This document shows positions 1 through 8,251 of a stretch of DNA of 64,000 nucleotides, in pieces. The notes below the pieces were generated by a model. That model made no database searches. It was given only the letters and a program-made list of their open reading frames with translations, and was not told the DNA's origin. The DNA is from Aequorivita capsosiphonis DSM 23843 (lineage in GTDB: Bacteria > Bacteroidota > Bacteroidia > Flavobacteriales > Flavobacteriaceae). Location: assembly GCF_000429125.1 (NCBI RefSeq), contig NZ_AUBG01000001.1, positions 310,001 to 374,000 on the forward strand, written 5' to 3'. Position 1 is the first letter of the stretch; each line of letters starts with the position of its first letter. Both the position numbers and the translations under genes were made by a program.

Positions 1-872
1 GGACTCACAGCGAACTGCACGTTACACCCTCCAGCGAAATCTCCAATACTACGCATCATCAATATTGCCATATCGCGCATTTTTTGATACGTGCGGTCAT
101 TCAGTGTCATTGCCGGAGCGACGGTTATCGAATCTCCTGTATGAATCCCCATTGGATCCATGTTTTCGATAGAACAGATAATTACAACATTATCATTTTT
201 ATCGCGAAGCAATTCAAGTTCAAATTCCTTCCAACCCATCATCGCCTTGTCTATCATCACCTCATGTATAGGTGAGACTTCCAAGCCATAAGATAGCAAT
301 TCATCAAAGTCTTCTTCCTTATAAACAATGGAGGCTCCAGCGCCACCCAAAGTAAAAGAAGCTCTAATAACTAATGGAAAACCAAATTCCTGTGCAATTT
401 CCTTTCCTTGAAGGAAAGAATTGGCTGTAGCTTGAGGCGCCATAGGCACTCCAATTTTTTCCATCAACTCCCTAAATTCTTCCCGGTCTTCTGTAATATT
501 GATGGCGTTTATATCAACTCCTATTAATTTAACCCCAAAATCTTTCCAAATACCTTTCTCATCTGCCTCTATACATAAGTTAAGCGCAGTTTGACCTCCC
601 ATAGTTGGAAGAACAGCATCAATTTGCGGATGTTCTTTCAAAATTTTTACCAAGGATTTTGTAGTCAACGGCAACAAATAAACATGATCCGCCATAGACG
701 GGTCCGTCATAATAGTAGCGGGATTGCTATTGATCAAAATGGTTTCAATTCCGTCTTCACGCAGGGAGCGCAAGGATTGGGAACCGGCATAGTCAAATTC
801 ACAGGCCTGCCCTATAACGATAGGACCAGAACCAATTAGAAGTACAGATTTTATTGAAGGATTTTTAGGCAT
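1..872 (-). CDS. carB: Carbamoyl-phosphate synthase large subunit, N-terminal part (cut by window edge)
   Basis: Makes carbamoyl phosphate from glutamine-derived ammonia, bicarbonate and two ATP, feeding pyrimidine and arginine synthesis in the cytoplasm. The protein starts MPKNPSIKSVLLIGSGPIV and continues with the family's conserved GQACEFDYAGSQ and MGGQTALN segments, then enters the first ATP-grasp domain (GGAGASIVY; MDPMGIHTGDS). About 290 residues of a family of roughly 950 are present; the rest lies left of the window. The ATG at 872 gives the standard N-terminus. It is separated from rpmH upstream by a strong terminator, so it should have its own promoter in the A-rich gap at 873-925. 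Confidence 0.96.
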   Translation of the reverse strand, partial: MPKNPSIKSVLLIGSGPIVIGQACEFDYAGSQSLRSLREDGIETILINSNPATIMTDPSMADHVYLLPLTTKSLVKILKEHPQIDAVLPTMGGQTALNLCIEADEKGIWKDFGVKLIGVDINAINITEDREEFRELMEKIGVPMAPQATANSFLQGKEIAQEFGFPLVIRASFTLGGAGASIVYKEEDFDELLSYGLEVSPIHEVMIDKAMMGWKEFELELLRDKNDNVVIICSIENMDPMGIHTGDSITVAPAMTLNDRTYQKMRDMAILMMRSIGDFAGGCNVQFAVS

Positions 873-925
873 TTTTTTTACTTTTTCTCAGCCGCAAAAT
901 TACGACACGTTTGGGTATAAAAAAA

Positions 926-954
926 AGGTGTTGCTTAGGAAACAACACCTTTTT
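926..954 (-). terminator. Intrinsic terminator after rpmH
   Basis: An 8-bp perfect stem, AGGTGTTG (926-933) with CAACACCT (943-950), is flanked by A and T runs on both sides. It lies between rpmH and carB, both leftward, and would end the rpmH transcript. The A-run at 919-925 supplies the U-tract on the minus strand. Confidence 0.85.
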
Positions 955-972
955 ATATAGAATTTATCAACA

Positions 973-1134
973 TTATTTTTTGTGACGCATTTCAGAAGAT
1001 ACAGAAAGTTTTTTTCTGCCTTTTGCTCTACGGGCAGCCAAAACTTTTCTACCGCTTACAGAAGCCATACGCTCTCTAAAACCGTGTTTGTTTTTTCTTT
1101 TTCTTTTTGATGGCTGAAATGTTCTTTTGCTCAT
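973..1134 (-). CDS. rpmH: 50S ribosomal protein L34
   Basis: A 53-residue very basic protein beginning [19 protein letters not shown], the canonical L34 signature, followed by [22 protein letters not shown]34 is a small protein of the large ribosomal subunit. An upstream in-frame ATG at 1170 would add 12 residues not found in the family, so the ATG at 1134 is preferred. The gene is a single-gene transcript: consensus promoter at 1239-1269, roughly 100-nt leader, and terminator at 926-954. Confidence 0.97.
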   Translation of the reverse strand: MSKRTFQPSKRKRKNKHGFRERMASVSGRKVLAARRAKGRKKLSVSSEMRHKK

Positions 1135-1238
1135 TTTCTTATACTTTAACTTCTGAAATATCTTGTTCAATTGCCCCTAAAGGCGCTAACCTTAAACTGG
1201 AGTCTGATTACCTTAGCTTTTCTTTGCGTAGGCGGGTG

Positions 1239-1269
1239 CAAAAATACAACAAGTTTTCACTTAGGCAAA
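1239..1269 (-). promoter_or_regulatory. Bacteroidota housekeeping promoter for rpmH
   Basis: Read on the minus strand, TTTG (1269-1266), a 19-nt spacer and TATTTTTG (1246-1239) match the -33/-7 consensus of Bacteroidota sigma-ABfr exactly. Predicted start is near 1232, giving a leader of about 100 nt before rpmH. I see nothing else in the 312-base gap between rpmH and the next gene apart from a weaker -7 box at 1417-1424 on the plus strand. Confidence 0.8.
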
Positions 1270-1416
1270 CCTTTTTTAAAAAATATCTCTATTTTTTTTT
1301 ACACTTTCTTTTGCGCGACAATTTACAACAGATAATTTCTAATACATATAGAGGGCTATTTCGAAATTAAATGTTTTCTTAAACTACAAAGTCTTCAAAA
1401 TAGTATTTAGTTTTTA

Positions 1417-1424
1417 TACCTTTG
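1417..1424 (+). promoter_or_regulatory. Probable -7 box for the TPR membrane protein gene
   Basis: TACCTTTG matches TAnnTTTG and lies 22 nt before the ATG at 1447. The -33 region 19 nt upstream reads TTCA, only half of TTTG, so the call is moderate. Confidence 0.45.
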
Positions 1425-1446
1425 CAGCCCATTTTAAAGATGATTC

Positions 1447-2019
1447 ATGTTTAATAAAAATATAAAATTGGTTTTGGCCGCTCTCGTATTGGGAACGGCG
1501 GTTTGGCAGTTTACAGAAACAAATATCGGCAATGGTATTATGCTGATCATTCTTGCCTTGATGTTTGTTTTTCTTTATTTCAAAAATGAAATAATCCTGC
1601 TTGCATTTCTTCGTCTAAGAAAACAGGATTTTCCAGGCGCTAAAAAATGGCTGGACAAAATTAAGGATCCACATGCTTCCTTAGTTCCAAAACAGGAGGG
1701 TTACTACAACTATCTAAATGGTTTAATGCTTTCACAAACCAATATGGTTGAAGCTGAAAAATACTTTAAAAAAGCAGAAAAGCTTGGGTTGAATATGACT
1801 GCAGATATGGCAATGACAAAATTGAACCTTGCCGGAATTGCAATGACCAAAAACCGCAAGCGAGAAGCAGAAAAACTTATGGCTGAAGCAAAAAGCCTGG
1901 ACAAACACAATATGTTGGACGATCAGATAAAAATGATGAAGCAGCAGATGAAAAAAATGGGACAGCCTCGTCAACAATTCGGTCGAAGTGGTCGTGGCGG
2001 TGGCGGAAGAAGATTCTAA
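1447..2019 (+). CDS. Membrane-anchored TPR-like protein with Arg/Gly-rich tail
   Basis: 190 residues. Two hydrophobic segments occupy about residues 7-50 (LVLAALVLGTAVW and GIMLIILALMFVFLYF), followed by a helical region (about 55-165) with TPR-like spacing: GYYNYLNGLMLSQ...AEKYFKKAEKLG and LNLAGIAMTKNRKREAEKLM. The C-terminus is Gln/Arg/Gly-rich (GRSGRGGGGRRF), which could bind nucleic acid or be disordered. Such proteins are common in Flavobacteriia and usually annotated as TPR-repeat proteins; no biochemical role is known to me. A terminator shared with the convergent transglycosylase gene follows. Confidence 0.75.
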   Translation: MFNKNIKLVLAALVLGTAVWQFTETNIGNGIMLIILALMFVFLYFKNEIILLAFLRLRKQDFPGAKKWLDKIKDPHASLVPKQEGYYNYLNGLMLSQTNMVEAEKYFKKAEKLGLNMTADMAMTKLNLAGIAMTKNRKREAEKLMAEAKSLDKHNMLDDQIKMMKQQMKKMGQPRQQFGRSGRGGGGRRF

Positions 2020-2093
2020 TCTTATTAGATCTTTAGCCTTTTACCGTCTAACGATTTCATTTCATGGGACGCTAAATAAATCATTAAAAAATA

Positions 2094-2131
2094 AAACCCG
2101 TAACCTTAGAACAGTTACGGGTTTATTTTTT
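2094..2131. terminator. Bidirectional terminator between convergent genes
   Basis: AAACCCGTAAC (2094-2104) pairs perfectly with GTTACGGGTTT (2113-2123), with T-rich sequence after it and A-rich sequence before it. It can end transcripts of both the TPR gene (rightward) and the transglycosylase gene (leftward). Confidence 0.88.
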
Positions 2132-2145
2132 GTGCTATTAAGGAT

Positions 2146-3066
2146 TTATTGATAATAGCCTTTCTCAGGTATTTCTATAAAATATTCCTTTCCTGAAGCG
2201 TTCTTTAAGTAGGTATCTCGAAGCCACGGATTGTGAATCTTAAGAATTTTATAATTAATTCCATATTGCTTAACCCATTCCGCCCAGTCTTCAACAGGAT
2301 AATCAACTTTCACCTTAAATGTTGGTATAGCACCATATAGGTCCTTTGGCCTAAAATTGAACCCATATTGCTCCGGATGGGTCATTATTTCCTTTATAGC
2401 AAGTATTCTAAATACATAACGGCTTGTTTCGCCATTGAGCAATAAATCGTAATAATTGGTTTCCTTCTGTCGGTTTATTTGCTTATTCATTCCTGCCACA
2501 CCAGCATTATAAGATGCTGCAGCCATAGTCCAACTACCAAATTTAGCTTTAGATTTTTTAAGATACTCAGCCGCTACCATAGTAGCTTTTTCAAGATCGT
2601 AACGTTCATCTACATAGTCGTTAATTTCTAAGCCGTATTCCACGCCAGTTCCCTTCATAAAATGCCAGATACCGCTTGCACCCACAGGTGAACTTTTATA
2701 CTCCAATGCACTTTCTGCTACCGCCAAATACTTAAAATCGTCCGGCAAACCGTATTTTTTTAACAGAGGTTCAATCTGTGGAAAATATTTATTTGCCCTT
2801 TTAAAAAGCAAAAGACCATTGGACTGCCAATAGGCATTCACAAGCAATTCTCGGTCTATTCGTTCTCGAATATCAGGATTATAAAGCGGCACATCTTCTC
2901 CTGCAAAATCCAATTGGGCAGGTATGGGCAAGGCGTAAATATTGTAGTCATTTACTATTTTTTTCTCTAAAACCTCATCGGTTTGCGTATCCTGAACCGC
3001 GTTAATGCTTATAGCACTTACAGCCAAAACTGCAAACCCCAGGCCTATTTTATTGATCAATTTCAT
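2146..3066 (-). CDS. Lytic murein transglycosylase (SLT/MltD-like)
   Basis: 306 residues. Predicted to cleave the glycan strand of peptidoglycan in the periplasm. The N-terminus (MKLINKIGLGFAVLAVSA) is a signal peptide. The SLT fold follows: KYLAVAESALE with the likely catalytic Glu at about residue 118, SPVGASGIWHFM, then AAASYNAGVAGMNK and SRYVFRILAIKEI. Domain order matches the MltD core, but there are no C-terminal LysM repeats, so it is a short form. A TTG nine bases upstream (3075) is a possible alternative start; the ATG at 3066 gives the better signal peptide. Confidence 0.9.
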   Translation of the reverse strand: MKLINKIGLGFAVLAVSAISINAVQDTQTDEVLEKKIVNDYNIYALPIPAQLDFAGEDVPLYNPDIRERIDRELLVNAYWQSNGLLLFKRANKYFPQIEPLLKKYGLPDDFKYLAVAESALEYKSSPVGASGIWHFMKGTGVEYGLEINDYVDERYDLEKATMVAAEYLKKSKAKFGSWTMAAASYNAGVAGMNKQINRQKETNYYDLLLNGETSRYVFRILAIKEIMTHPEQYGFNFRPKDLYGAIPTFKVKVDYPVEDWAEWVKQYGINYKILKIHNPWLRDTYLKNASGKEYFIEIPEKGYYQ

Positions 3067-3126
3067 AATATCCAAAATTTTAAATAATGATACCTAATTA
3101 AGCGATTTTTTATGAGATAGAAAAAT

Positions 3127-3786
3127 CTATTCTTCAAAAATCTCTAATAATTTTTTCGATATCTCGCGACCTTTATTTAAGATCATAATGTGTGTTCCGT
3201 TTTTTATAACTGTGCAATCTTTAATATATTTTATTGGAAACACAGGATCTTTATCGCCGTGAATATGCACTACTCCTTTTAACTCTTGCTCCCTGCCCCA
3301 GGTTACCATTTTTTCTAAGGCCCAATCCAAATATTGTTTGTTGCGAACATGAAGATAGTCTTGATAAAGCGACAAACGTTTTTTAGATTTTGGACCAACC
3401 GAAAATTTAGTTAAATCTTCGGCACTTAGTACTAAGCTTGTAGGAATTAGCTTATACGCTTTTGTAATACTGGCTATTTTCATTCTTCTAGGAAGCTCAC
3501 TCCTAGTTTTTACGCTGGAAATAATTATTAACTTTTTTAGATTTAAGAAACGGCTCATTTCCTGAACCACCACTCCCCCAAATGAAACCCCAATTAAAAT
3601 GGAATTTTCATTTTTCACCTGAAGAGTCATTCTTTTTGAATAATCTTCCAGACTTTCTCTTTTCTCTGGAATTAGCCATTCGATGATATGGATTTTATAA
3701 TTCTCAGGAAACTTAATATTTCGGAAGATTTCTCGTCCGGCAGCCATTCCTGGCACAAAATATATGTGGGTTTTTTCAGAATTCAT
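3127..3786 (-). CDS. Alpha/beta hydrolase
   Basis: 219 residues with the alpha/beta hydrolase layout: HIYFVPGMAAG (oxyanion-loop region), nucleophile elbow GVSFGG with Ser68, acid region HGDKDPVFP, and the C-terminal His in NGTHIMILN. No signal peptide, so cytoplasmic. Substrate cannot be read from sequence. It stands alone, divergent from the GNAT gene. A TATCTTTG -7 box is present on the minus strand at 3850-3843 without a clear -33 element. Confidence 0.85.
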   Translation of the reverse strand: MNSEKTHIYFVPGMAAGREIFRNIKFPENYKIHIIEWLIPEKRESLEDYSKRMTLQVKNENSILIGVSFGGVVVQEMSRFLNLKKLIIISSVKTRSELPRRMKIASITKAYKLIPTSLVLSAEDLTKFSVGPKSKKRLSLYQDYLHVRNKQYLDWALEKMVTWGREQELKGVVHIHGDKDPVFPIKYIKDCTVIKNGTHIMILNKGREISKKLLEIFEE

Positions 3787-4034
3787 AAGTCTTTTGGGAA
3801 GAAAATGGCATAGACCAAAGATTATTCGTAAATTTACGTAAACAAAGATAGAATTATAAAAACAGTTTTTATTTGTGCTAAAAGTTTCTTTTGAAAATTT
3901 ATTACAAAACCCCCAAAACCTAATTTTAACTTATAGAGAAATGATTTTTTAAACTACACGATCCGTATTTTAAAAAGTTTGGCTCTTGCTGCTACATTTA
4001 TAACATCCCCTTGTAAAAATATAAAACAGCTCCC

Positions 4035-4334
4035 ATGATTGAAGATGTAGAAATTACTGATAATGAATTTTTAAGGCAATTTGAACTTGAAATTGGCGAT
4101 AACAAAGCTAGAATAGAATACGCACTCCAAGAACGCAAAATTTTTCTCACAAAATATGAAATGCCCGAAGACATGGAAGAACAGGGATTTCGCGATATTT
4201 TTATAAGAGCTGTTTTTGAAGAAGTAAAAGATCGCGGCATTAGTCTCGTGCCTACAAGTCCTGAAATTGCAGGATTTATGCGCAAAAACCGCAGAAAATA
4301 TAAAGATCTATTGCCCGTGGGGATTAATATCTAA
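4035..4334 (+). CDS. Small GNAT-like acetyltransferase (YjdJ/COG2388 type)
   Basis: 99 residues matching the short GNAT family with the N-terminal strand pattern FELEIGDNKARIEYALQ, KIFLTKYEMPEDMEEQG and the acetyl-CoA-binding helix followed by LVPTSPEIAGFMRKN. Members are single-domain proteins of about 90-100 residues with unknown acceptor. ATG at 4035 is the only sensible start. Independent transcription unit; the 248-base gap upstream holds no other gene. Confidence 0.85.
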   Translation: MIEDVEITDNEFLRQFELEIGDNKARIEYALQERKIFLTKYEMPEDMEEQGFRDIFIRAVFEEVKDRGISLVPTSPEIAGFMRKNRRKYKDLLPVGINI

Positions 4335-4391
4335 TACAATAACAGCGATTAAAGTAGAGTTTCTCTCCATTTTTTAAACAGCTACAAGGTT

Positions 4392-5744
4392 TTATGAACC
4401 TTGTAAGATGGCTTCAGCATCTTTGGAAGAAACACTATCAAACCGCACCAAACCGTCTTCATCTATTTCAGTGAGCCTGATATCTTTTAAGGTATTCACC
4501 AAAGCTGGATTCCAAGGTGCTTTCACTTTTACATAGTTTTCAGTAAACCCGTGAATATAACCATGTTTATTTTCTCCTTCAAAGAGAACTGTATGAGTAG
4601 AACCAAGCTGACTTTCATAAAAAGACCTTCTCTTTTTAGCTGAAAGACCACGAAGCATTTTGCTTCTTTTACTTCGAACTTTCTTAGAAACGACTCCTTC
4701 CATTTCGGCGGCAGGAGTATTATCCCTTTCAGAATAAGTAAAAACGTGGAGATATGAAATATCCAATTCATTTAAAAAATGATAGGTTTCCAGAAAACGC
4801 TCATCCGTTTCGCCGGGAAAACCTACAATTACATCAACACCGATGCAAGCATCTGGCATTACTTCACGGATTTTAGTAACCCGCTCCGTGTAAAGTTCGC
4901 TCATATATCGACGACGCATTAATTTAAGGATTTCATTACTTCCACTTTGCAATGGAATATGGAAGTGCGGCACAAAAGTTCTCGATTTGGAAACGAAATC
5001 AATTGTTTCATTTTTTAAAAGATTGGGCTCTATGGAAGAAATGCGAAGTCTTTCAATTCCCTCAACTTCATCCAAAGCTTTTACCAGATCAAGAAAAGTA
5101 TGCTCATGTTTTTTATTGCCAAATTCCCCTTTTCCATAGTCACCAATATTTACACCTGTTAAAACTATTTCCTTGATTCCTTGTTGTGATATATCAAAAG
5201 CATTTTTTAACACATTTTCCAAAGTATCACTTCGCGAAATCCCTCTTGCAAGCGGAATAGTACAATAGGTACATTTATAATCACAACCGTCCTGAACCTT
5301 TAAAAATGCGCGTGTTCTGTCGCCAATGGAATAAGAGCCCACATAAAAATCTGCTTCTTCAATTTCGCAGGAGTGCACTTCCCCGAAGTCGTTCTTCGAA
5401 AGATCATTAAGATAATCGGTGATTTTAAATTTCTCCGTCGCTCCTAAAACTAAATCCACTCCATCTACATCTGCCAATTCGTGAGGTTTCAGTTGTGCAT
5501 AACAACCAACAGCAGCAACAAAGGCTTCTGGATTGGCTTTCTGCGCCTCTTTTACGATAGTTTTAAAACGTTTATCGGCATTTTCAGTAACACTACAAGT
5601 ATTTATCACGTAGATATCAGCCTTTTCAGAAAATTCCACACGCTCAAACCCCTCCCCTTCAAATCCTCTGGCAATTGTAGAAGTTTCGCTGAAGTTCAGT
5701 TTACAGCCCAAGGTATAAAAGGCGACTTTTTTTGAAGAATTCAT
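4392..5744 (-). CDS. mtaB: tRNA (N6-threonylcarbamoyladenosine(37)-C2)-methylthiotransferase MtaB
   Basis: 450-residue radical-SAM methylthiotransferase that converts t6A37 to ms2t6A in ANN-decoding tRNAs. N-terminal UPF0004 domain carries three cluster cysteines (Cys14 in TLGCKLN, Cys50 in INTCSV, Cys81 in VGCYAQ). The radical-SAM motif CDYKCTYC holds Cys154, Cys158 and Cys161, followed by the expected PHFHIPLQSGS and IGVDVIVGFPGET segments. A C-terminal TRAM-like domain ends the protein. The TLGCKLN motif separates MtaB from MiaB and RimO. Single gene. Confidence 0.95.
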   Translation of the reverse strand: MNSSKKVAFYTLGCKLNFSETSTIARGFEGEGFERVEFSEKADIYVINTCSVTENADKRFKTIVKEAQKANPEAFVAAVGCYAQLKPHELADVDGVDLVLGATEKFKITDYLNDLSKNDFGEVHSCEIEEADFYVGSYSIGDRTRAFLKVQDGCDYKCTYCTIPLARGISRSDTLENVLKNAFDISQQGIKEIVLTGVNIGDYGKGEFGNKKHEHTFLDLVKALDEVEGIERLRISSIEPNLLKNETIDFVSKSRTFVPHFHIPLQSGSNEILKLMRRRYMSELYTERVTKIREVMPDACIGVDVIVGFPGETDERFLETYHFLNELDISYLHVFTYSERDNTPAAEMEGVVSKKVRSKRSKMLRGLSAKKRRSFYESQLGSTHTVLFEGENKHGYIHGFTENYVKVKAPWNPALVNTLKDIRLTEIDEDGLVRFDSVSSKDAEAILQGS

Positions 5745-6225
5745 TATTTTTGTTTTGGCAATTCAGTCTGCAAAAGTACAAACTCTTAACCACGAATACA
5801 CGAATATTTTTGCCTAGTAGCAATCACATCATCTTAAGACAAATTCCGCGAGTTTCAGCTAAATCCTATTAACTTTGTATGCTTTTCAATAAAACCACTT
5901 AAAAACCCAATTCTATTTAAAACTCTTGATTGGAAATTAAACTTAATCTCTGGTATTTTTTAATGCAACCGTTTGTTGTCATAAGAGAAAAAAGTCTGCG
6001 ATATCTGCGAAATCAGCGGAAACAAAAATCTGAGACTGCGAAAGATATCCCGCGAATCACGCGGATTAACGCAGAATAAAAGGAAATATTTGCTATTAGA
6101 GTTCATATAAAAGCTACTATAATCTCACTATTCATAGCTTTATGGCATTTTGCGGACAATCAGATTTTTTATATTTCATTCTTAAAAAAATCAATAAACA
6201 CCTATATTCGTGGTGAACTTTCAAA
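5745..6225. repeat. Non-coding gap with degenerate flavobacterial intergenic repeats
   Basis: No gene is supported in these 481 bases. Near the left side lies CCACGAATACACGAAT (about 5789-5805), and near the right side its approximate complement TATTCGTGGT (about 6204-6213), so the gap is bounded by a short inverted repeat. Between them (about 5995-6080) are several copies of a TCTGCG/CGCGGATTAACGCAGA-type motif. Such Cac-gaat and Gcagatt tracts recur between flavobacterial genes; I regard this as repeat debris plus the promoter region of the next gene. Confidence 0.45.
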
Positions 6226-7845
6226 ATGATTAGATTCCTTATAATTTCTATAATAGTACTTGGCTTTGTTTCCTGTGGAAAAAACACCGAAACAGAACGC
6301 GATCACCTCGTTTTTCGGTATAACGAGCACGGCAATATTCCAACCCTAGATCCTGCATTCGCCAGAAATCCACAAGCAATCTGGCCAGACAACCAACTTT
6401 ATAACGGTTTGGTACAACTTGACGATTCCTTGAATATTATACCAGATATCGCAAAAAGCTGGAGCATTAATGATTCTACCTATACCTATACTTTTTTTCT
6501 TCGGAATGATGTGTTTTTTCACCAAAACAAAGCCTTCGCTCAAAAAGGACTTCACGCTCCAACCCGATATACCCGAAAAGTGGTGGCTCAAGATTTTGTG
6601 TACAGCTTTGATCGTTTGACTGATGAAAAAGTAGCCTCGTCCGGAAGTTGGGTTATGAACTATGTAAAAAGCTATAAGGCGATTGACGAATCTACACTAG
6701 TAATCCAGCTGAAACAACCCTTTCCCGCTTTTTTAGGATTGCTATCCATGCGCTATTGCTCTGTTGTGCCAAAAGAAGCAATAGATTTTTATGGGAATGA
6801 ATTCCGAAGAAATCCTGTTGGTACGGGGCCGTTTCAGTTTAAAATGTGGGAAGAAAACATCAAATTGGTCTTTAGAAAAAACCCGTTGTATTTTGAAAGA
6901 GATAAAGACGGAAATAGACTCCCCTATTTAGAAGCTGTAGCCATTACGTTTTTACCTGATAAACAAAGTGAGTTTCTACAATTTGCCCAAGGAAAGCTCG
7001 ATTTTATTTCAGGTTTGGACGGAAGTTATAAAGATGAATTGTTGACCAGTCAAGGAGAACTGCAACAAAAATATAAGGATTTGGCTTATATGATTACAGG
7101 GCCTTATTTGAACACAGAATACTTCGGGTTTTTCTTGGAAGCAAATACTCCCGAAATAAAAAGTAAAGTTTTCCGACAAGCGATAAACTACGGTTTCGAC
7201 CGCGAAAAAATGGTGAAGTATTTACGAAACGGTATCGGAATTCCAGCCATTCACGGTTTTATCCCCAAAGGTTTACCCGGTTATGAAGAAATTGATGGTT
7301 ATACCTATCAGCCTGAAAAGGCAAAAGCCTTGCTCGAGCAATACAAAGCAGAAACTGGCGATCTAAAGCCCGAAATTTCCATAGGAACCAATAGTCAATA
7401 TTTGGATTTATGTGAATATGTGCAACGTGAACTTGAAAAAATCGGAATCGCCGTAACCATAGATGTTATGCCACCTTCAACGCTCAGACAGATGAAAAGC
7501 AGTGGAGAATTGGACATATTTAGAGCCAGCTGGATTGCAGATTATCCCGATGCTGAAAATTATCTATCTCTTTTTTACAGTCCGAATTTTGCGCCAAACG
7601 GCCCCAATTATATGCACTTTAAAAACGCTGTTTACGATAGCTTGTACTTGAAATCACTATCAATTTCAAATATTGAAAAAAGGAAAGTGCTTTATACAAA
7701 AATGGATTCCATAATAGTTGAAGAAGCGCCTGTAGTTCCTTTGTTTTATGACATGGCAGTTCGTTTTGTAAATAAAAAGGTAAGCGGACTAGGTATTAAT
7801 CCACAGAACTTTTTAGTTTTAAAGCATGTGAAAAAATCAAAATAA
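6226..7845 (+). CDS. ABC transporter substrate-binding lipoprotein (family 5, peptide/nickel type)
   Basis: 539 residues. Signal peptide with a lipobox ending GFVSC (lipidated Cys17) places it in a membrane-anchored periplasmic location. Family-5 features follow: EHGNIPTLDPAFARN, QLYNGLVQLDDS, RNPVGTGPFQF, DREKMVKYLRNG and the C-terminal DYPDAENYLSLFYS. Such proteins bind oligopeptides or similar solutes and hand them to a Dpp/Opp permease; no permease gene is adjacent, so the partner is elsewhere. The ATG at 6226 gives the lipoprotein signal directly. Followed closely by a small membrane protein gene. Confidence 0.92.
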   Translation: MIRFLIISIIVLGFVSCGKNTETERDHLVFRYNEHGNIPTLDPAFARNPQAIWPDNQLYNGLVQLDDSLNIIPDIAKSWSINDSTYTYTFFLRNDVFFHQNKAFAQKGLHAPTRYTRKVVAQDFVYSFDRLTDEKVASSGSWVMNYVKSYKAIDESTLVIQLKQPFPAFLGLLSMRYCSVVPKEAIDFYGNEFRRNPVGTGPFQFKMWEENIKLVFRKNPLYFERDKDGNRLPYLEAVAITFLPDKQSEFLQFAQGKLDFISGLDGSYKDELLTSQGELQQKYKDLAYMITGPYLNTEYFGFFLEANTPEIKSKVFRQAINYGFDREKMVKYLRNGIGIPAIHGFIPKGLPGYEEIDGYTYQPEKAKALLEQYKAETGDLKPEISIGTNSQYLDLCEYVQRELEKIGIAVTIDVMPPSTLRQMKSSGELDIFRASWIADYPDAENYLSLFYSPNFAPNGPNYMHFKNAVYDSLYLKSLSISNIEKRKVLYTKMDSIIVEEAPVVPLFYDMAVRFVNKKVSGLGINPQNFLVLKHVKKSK

Positions 7846-7882
7846 TTTTATTCTGAAGTTTTAAACTTGAAAAACATTTTCT

Positions 7883-8158
7883 ATGAGTGGCGGTGCAGGA
7901 CATATTTTTTCAATGATAGCATCCTTGAAAAACAACAAAAGGAATCGAAAAAACCTATTTGACAAGAATGTTCACGAGCAAAATGAAGCTTACGGAAAGA
8001 TAACAGACTACAAAAAAATGTCACCTGCCCAATTCGAAGCTTTTAAACAAAAACTGAAAGAAAACGAGTTACGCCGCCAAAAAAACTTAACGATTGTTTT
8101 TGGCGGCATAATGATTGTAATTATTGGAGTATTAATTTACTTTTTATTCTTTCATTAA
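7883..8158 (+). CDS. Small tail-anchored membrane protein of unknown function
   Basis: 91 residues. Charged N-terminal two-thirds rich in Lys/Asn/Glu with a helical segment (MSPAQFEAFKQKLKENELRRQ) followed by one C-terminal transmembrane helix (about residues 68-88, TIVFGGIMIVIIGVLIYFLF). It begins 37 nt after the binding-protein gene on the same strand and is probably cotranscribed with it. A long imperfect hairpin follows. I do not recognise a named family. Confidence 0.7.
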   Translation: MSGGAGHIFSMIASLKNNKRNRKNLFDKNVHEQNEAYGKITDYKKMSPAQFEAFKQKLKENELRRQKNLTIVFGGIMIVIIGVLIYFLFFH

Positions 8159-8173
8159 AATTTGTGTCTTATT

Positions 8174-8251
8174 CCCTAACCCCGAAGGGAGGAGAACAGC
8201 AATCGTGAGAGTTCCCCCTTCGGGCTTGCCTGCCGCAGAAAGGGGTTAGGG
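8174..8251. terminator. Long nested inverted repeat between convergent genes
   Basis: CCCTAACCCC (8174-8183) pairs perfectly with GGGGTTAGGG (8242-8251). Inside, CCCGAAGGGA (8181-8190) pairs nearly perfectly with CCCCTTCGGG (8215-8224). The right arm includes the stop codon of the leftward GlmU-like gene. It sits at the meeting point of two convergent genes and likely stops or protects both transcripts. CCCTTCGGG-GGTTAGGGG hairpins of this type recur in flavobacterial intergenic regions, so it may also be a dispersed palindromic repeat. Confidence 0.6.

Noticed and set aside
973-1170. Longer L34 starting at 1170
   Set aside because: L34 starts MSKRTFQPS in this group; the upstream 12 residues are not part of the family.
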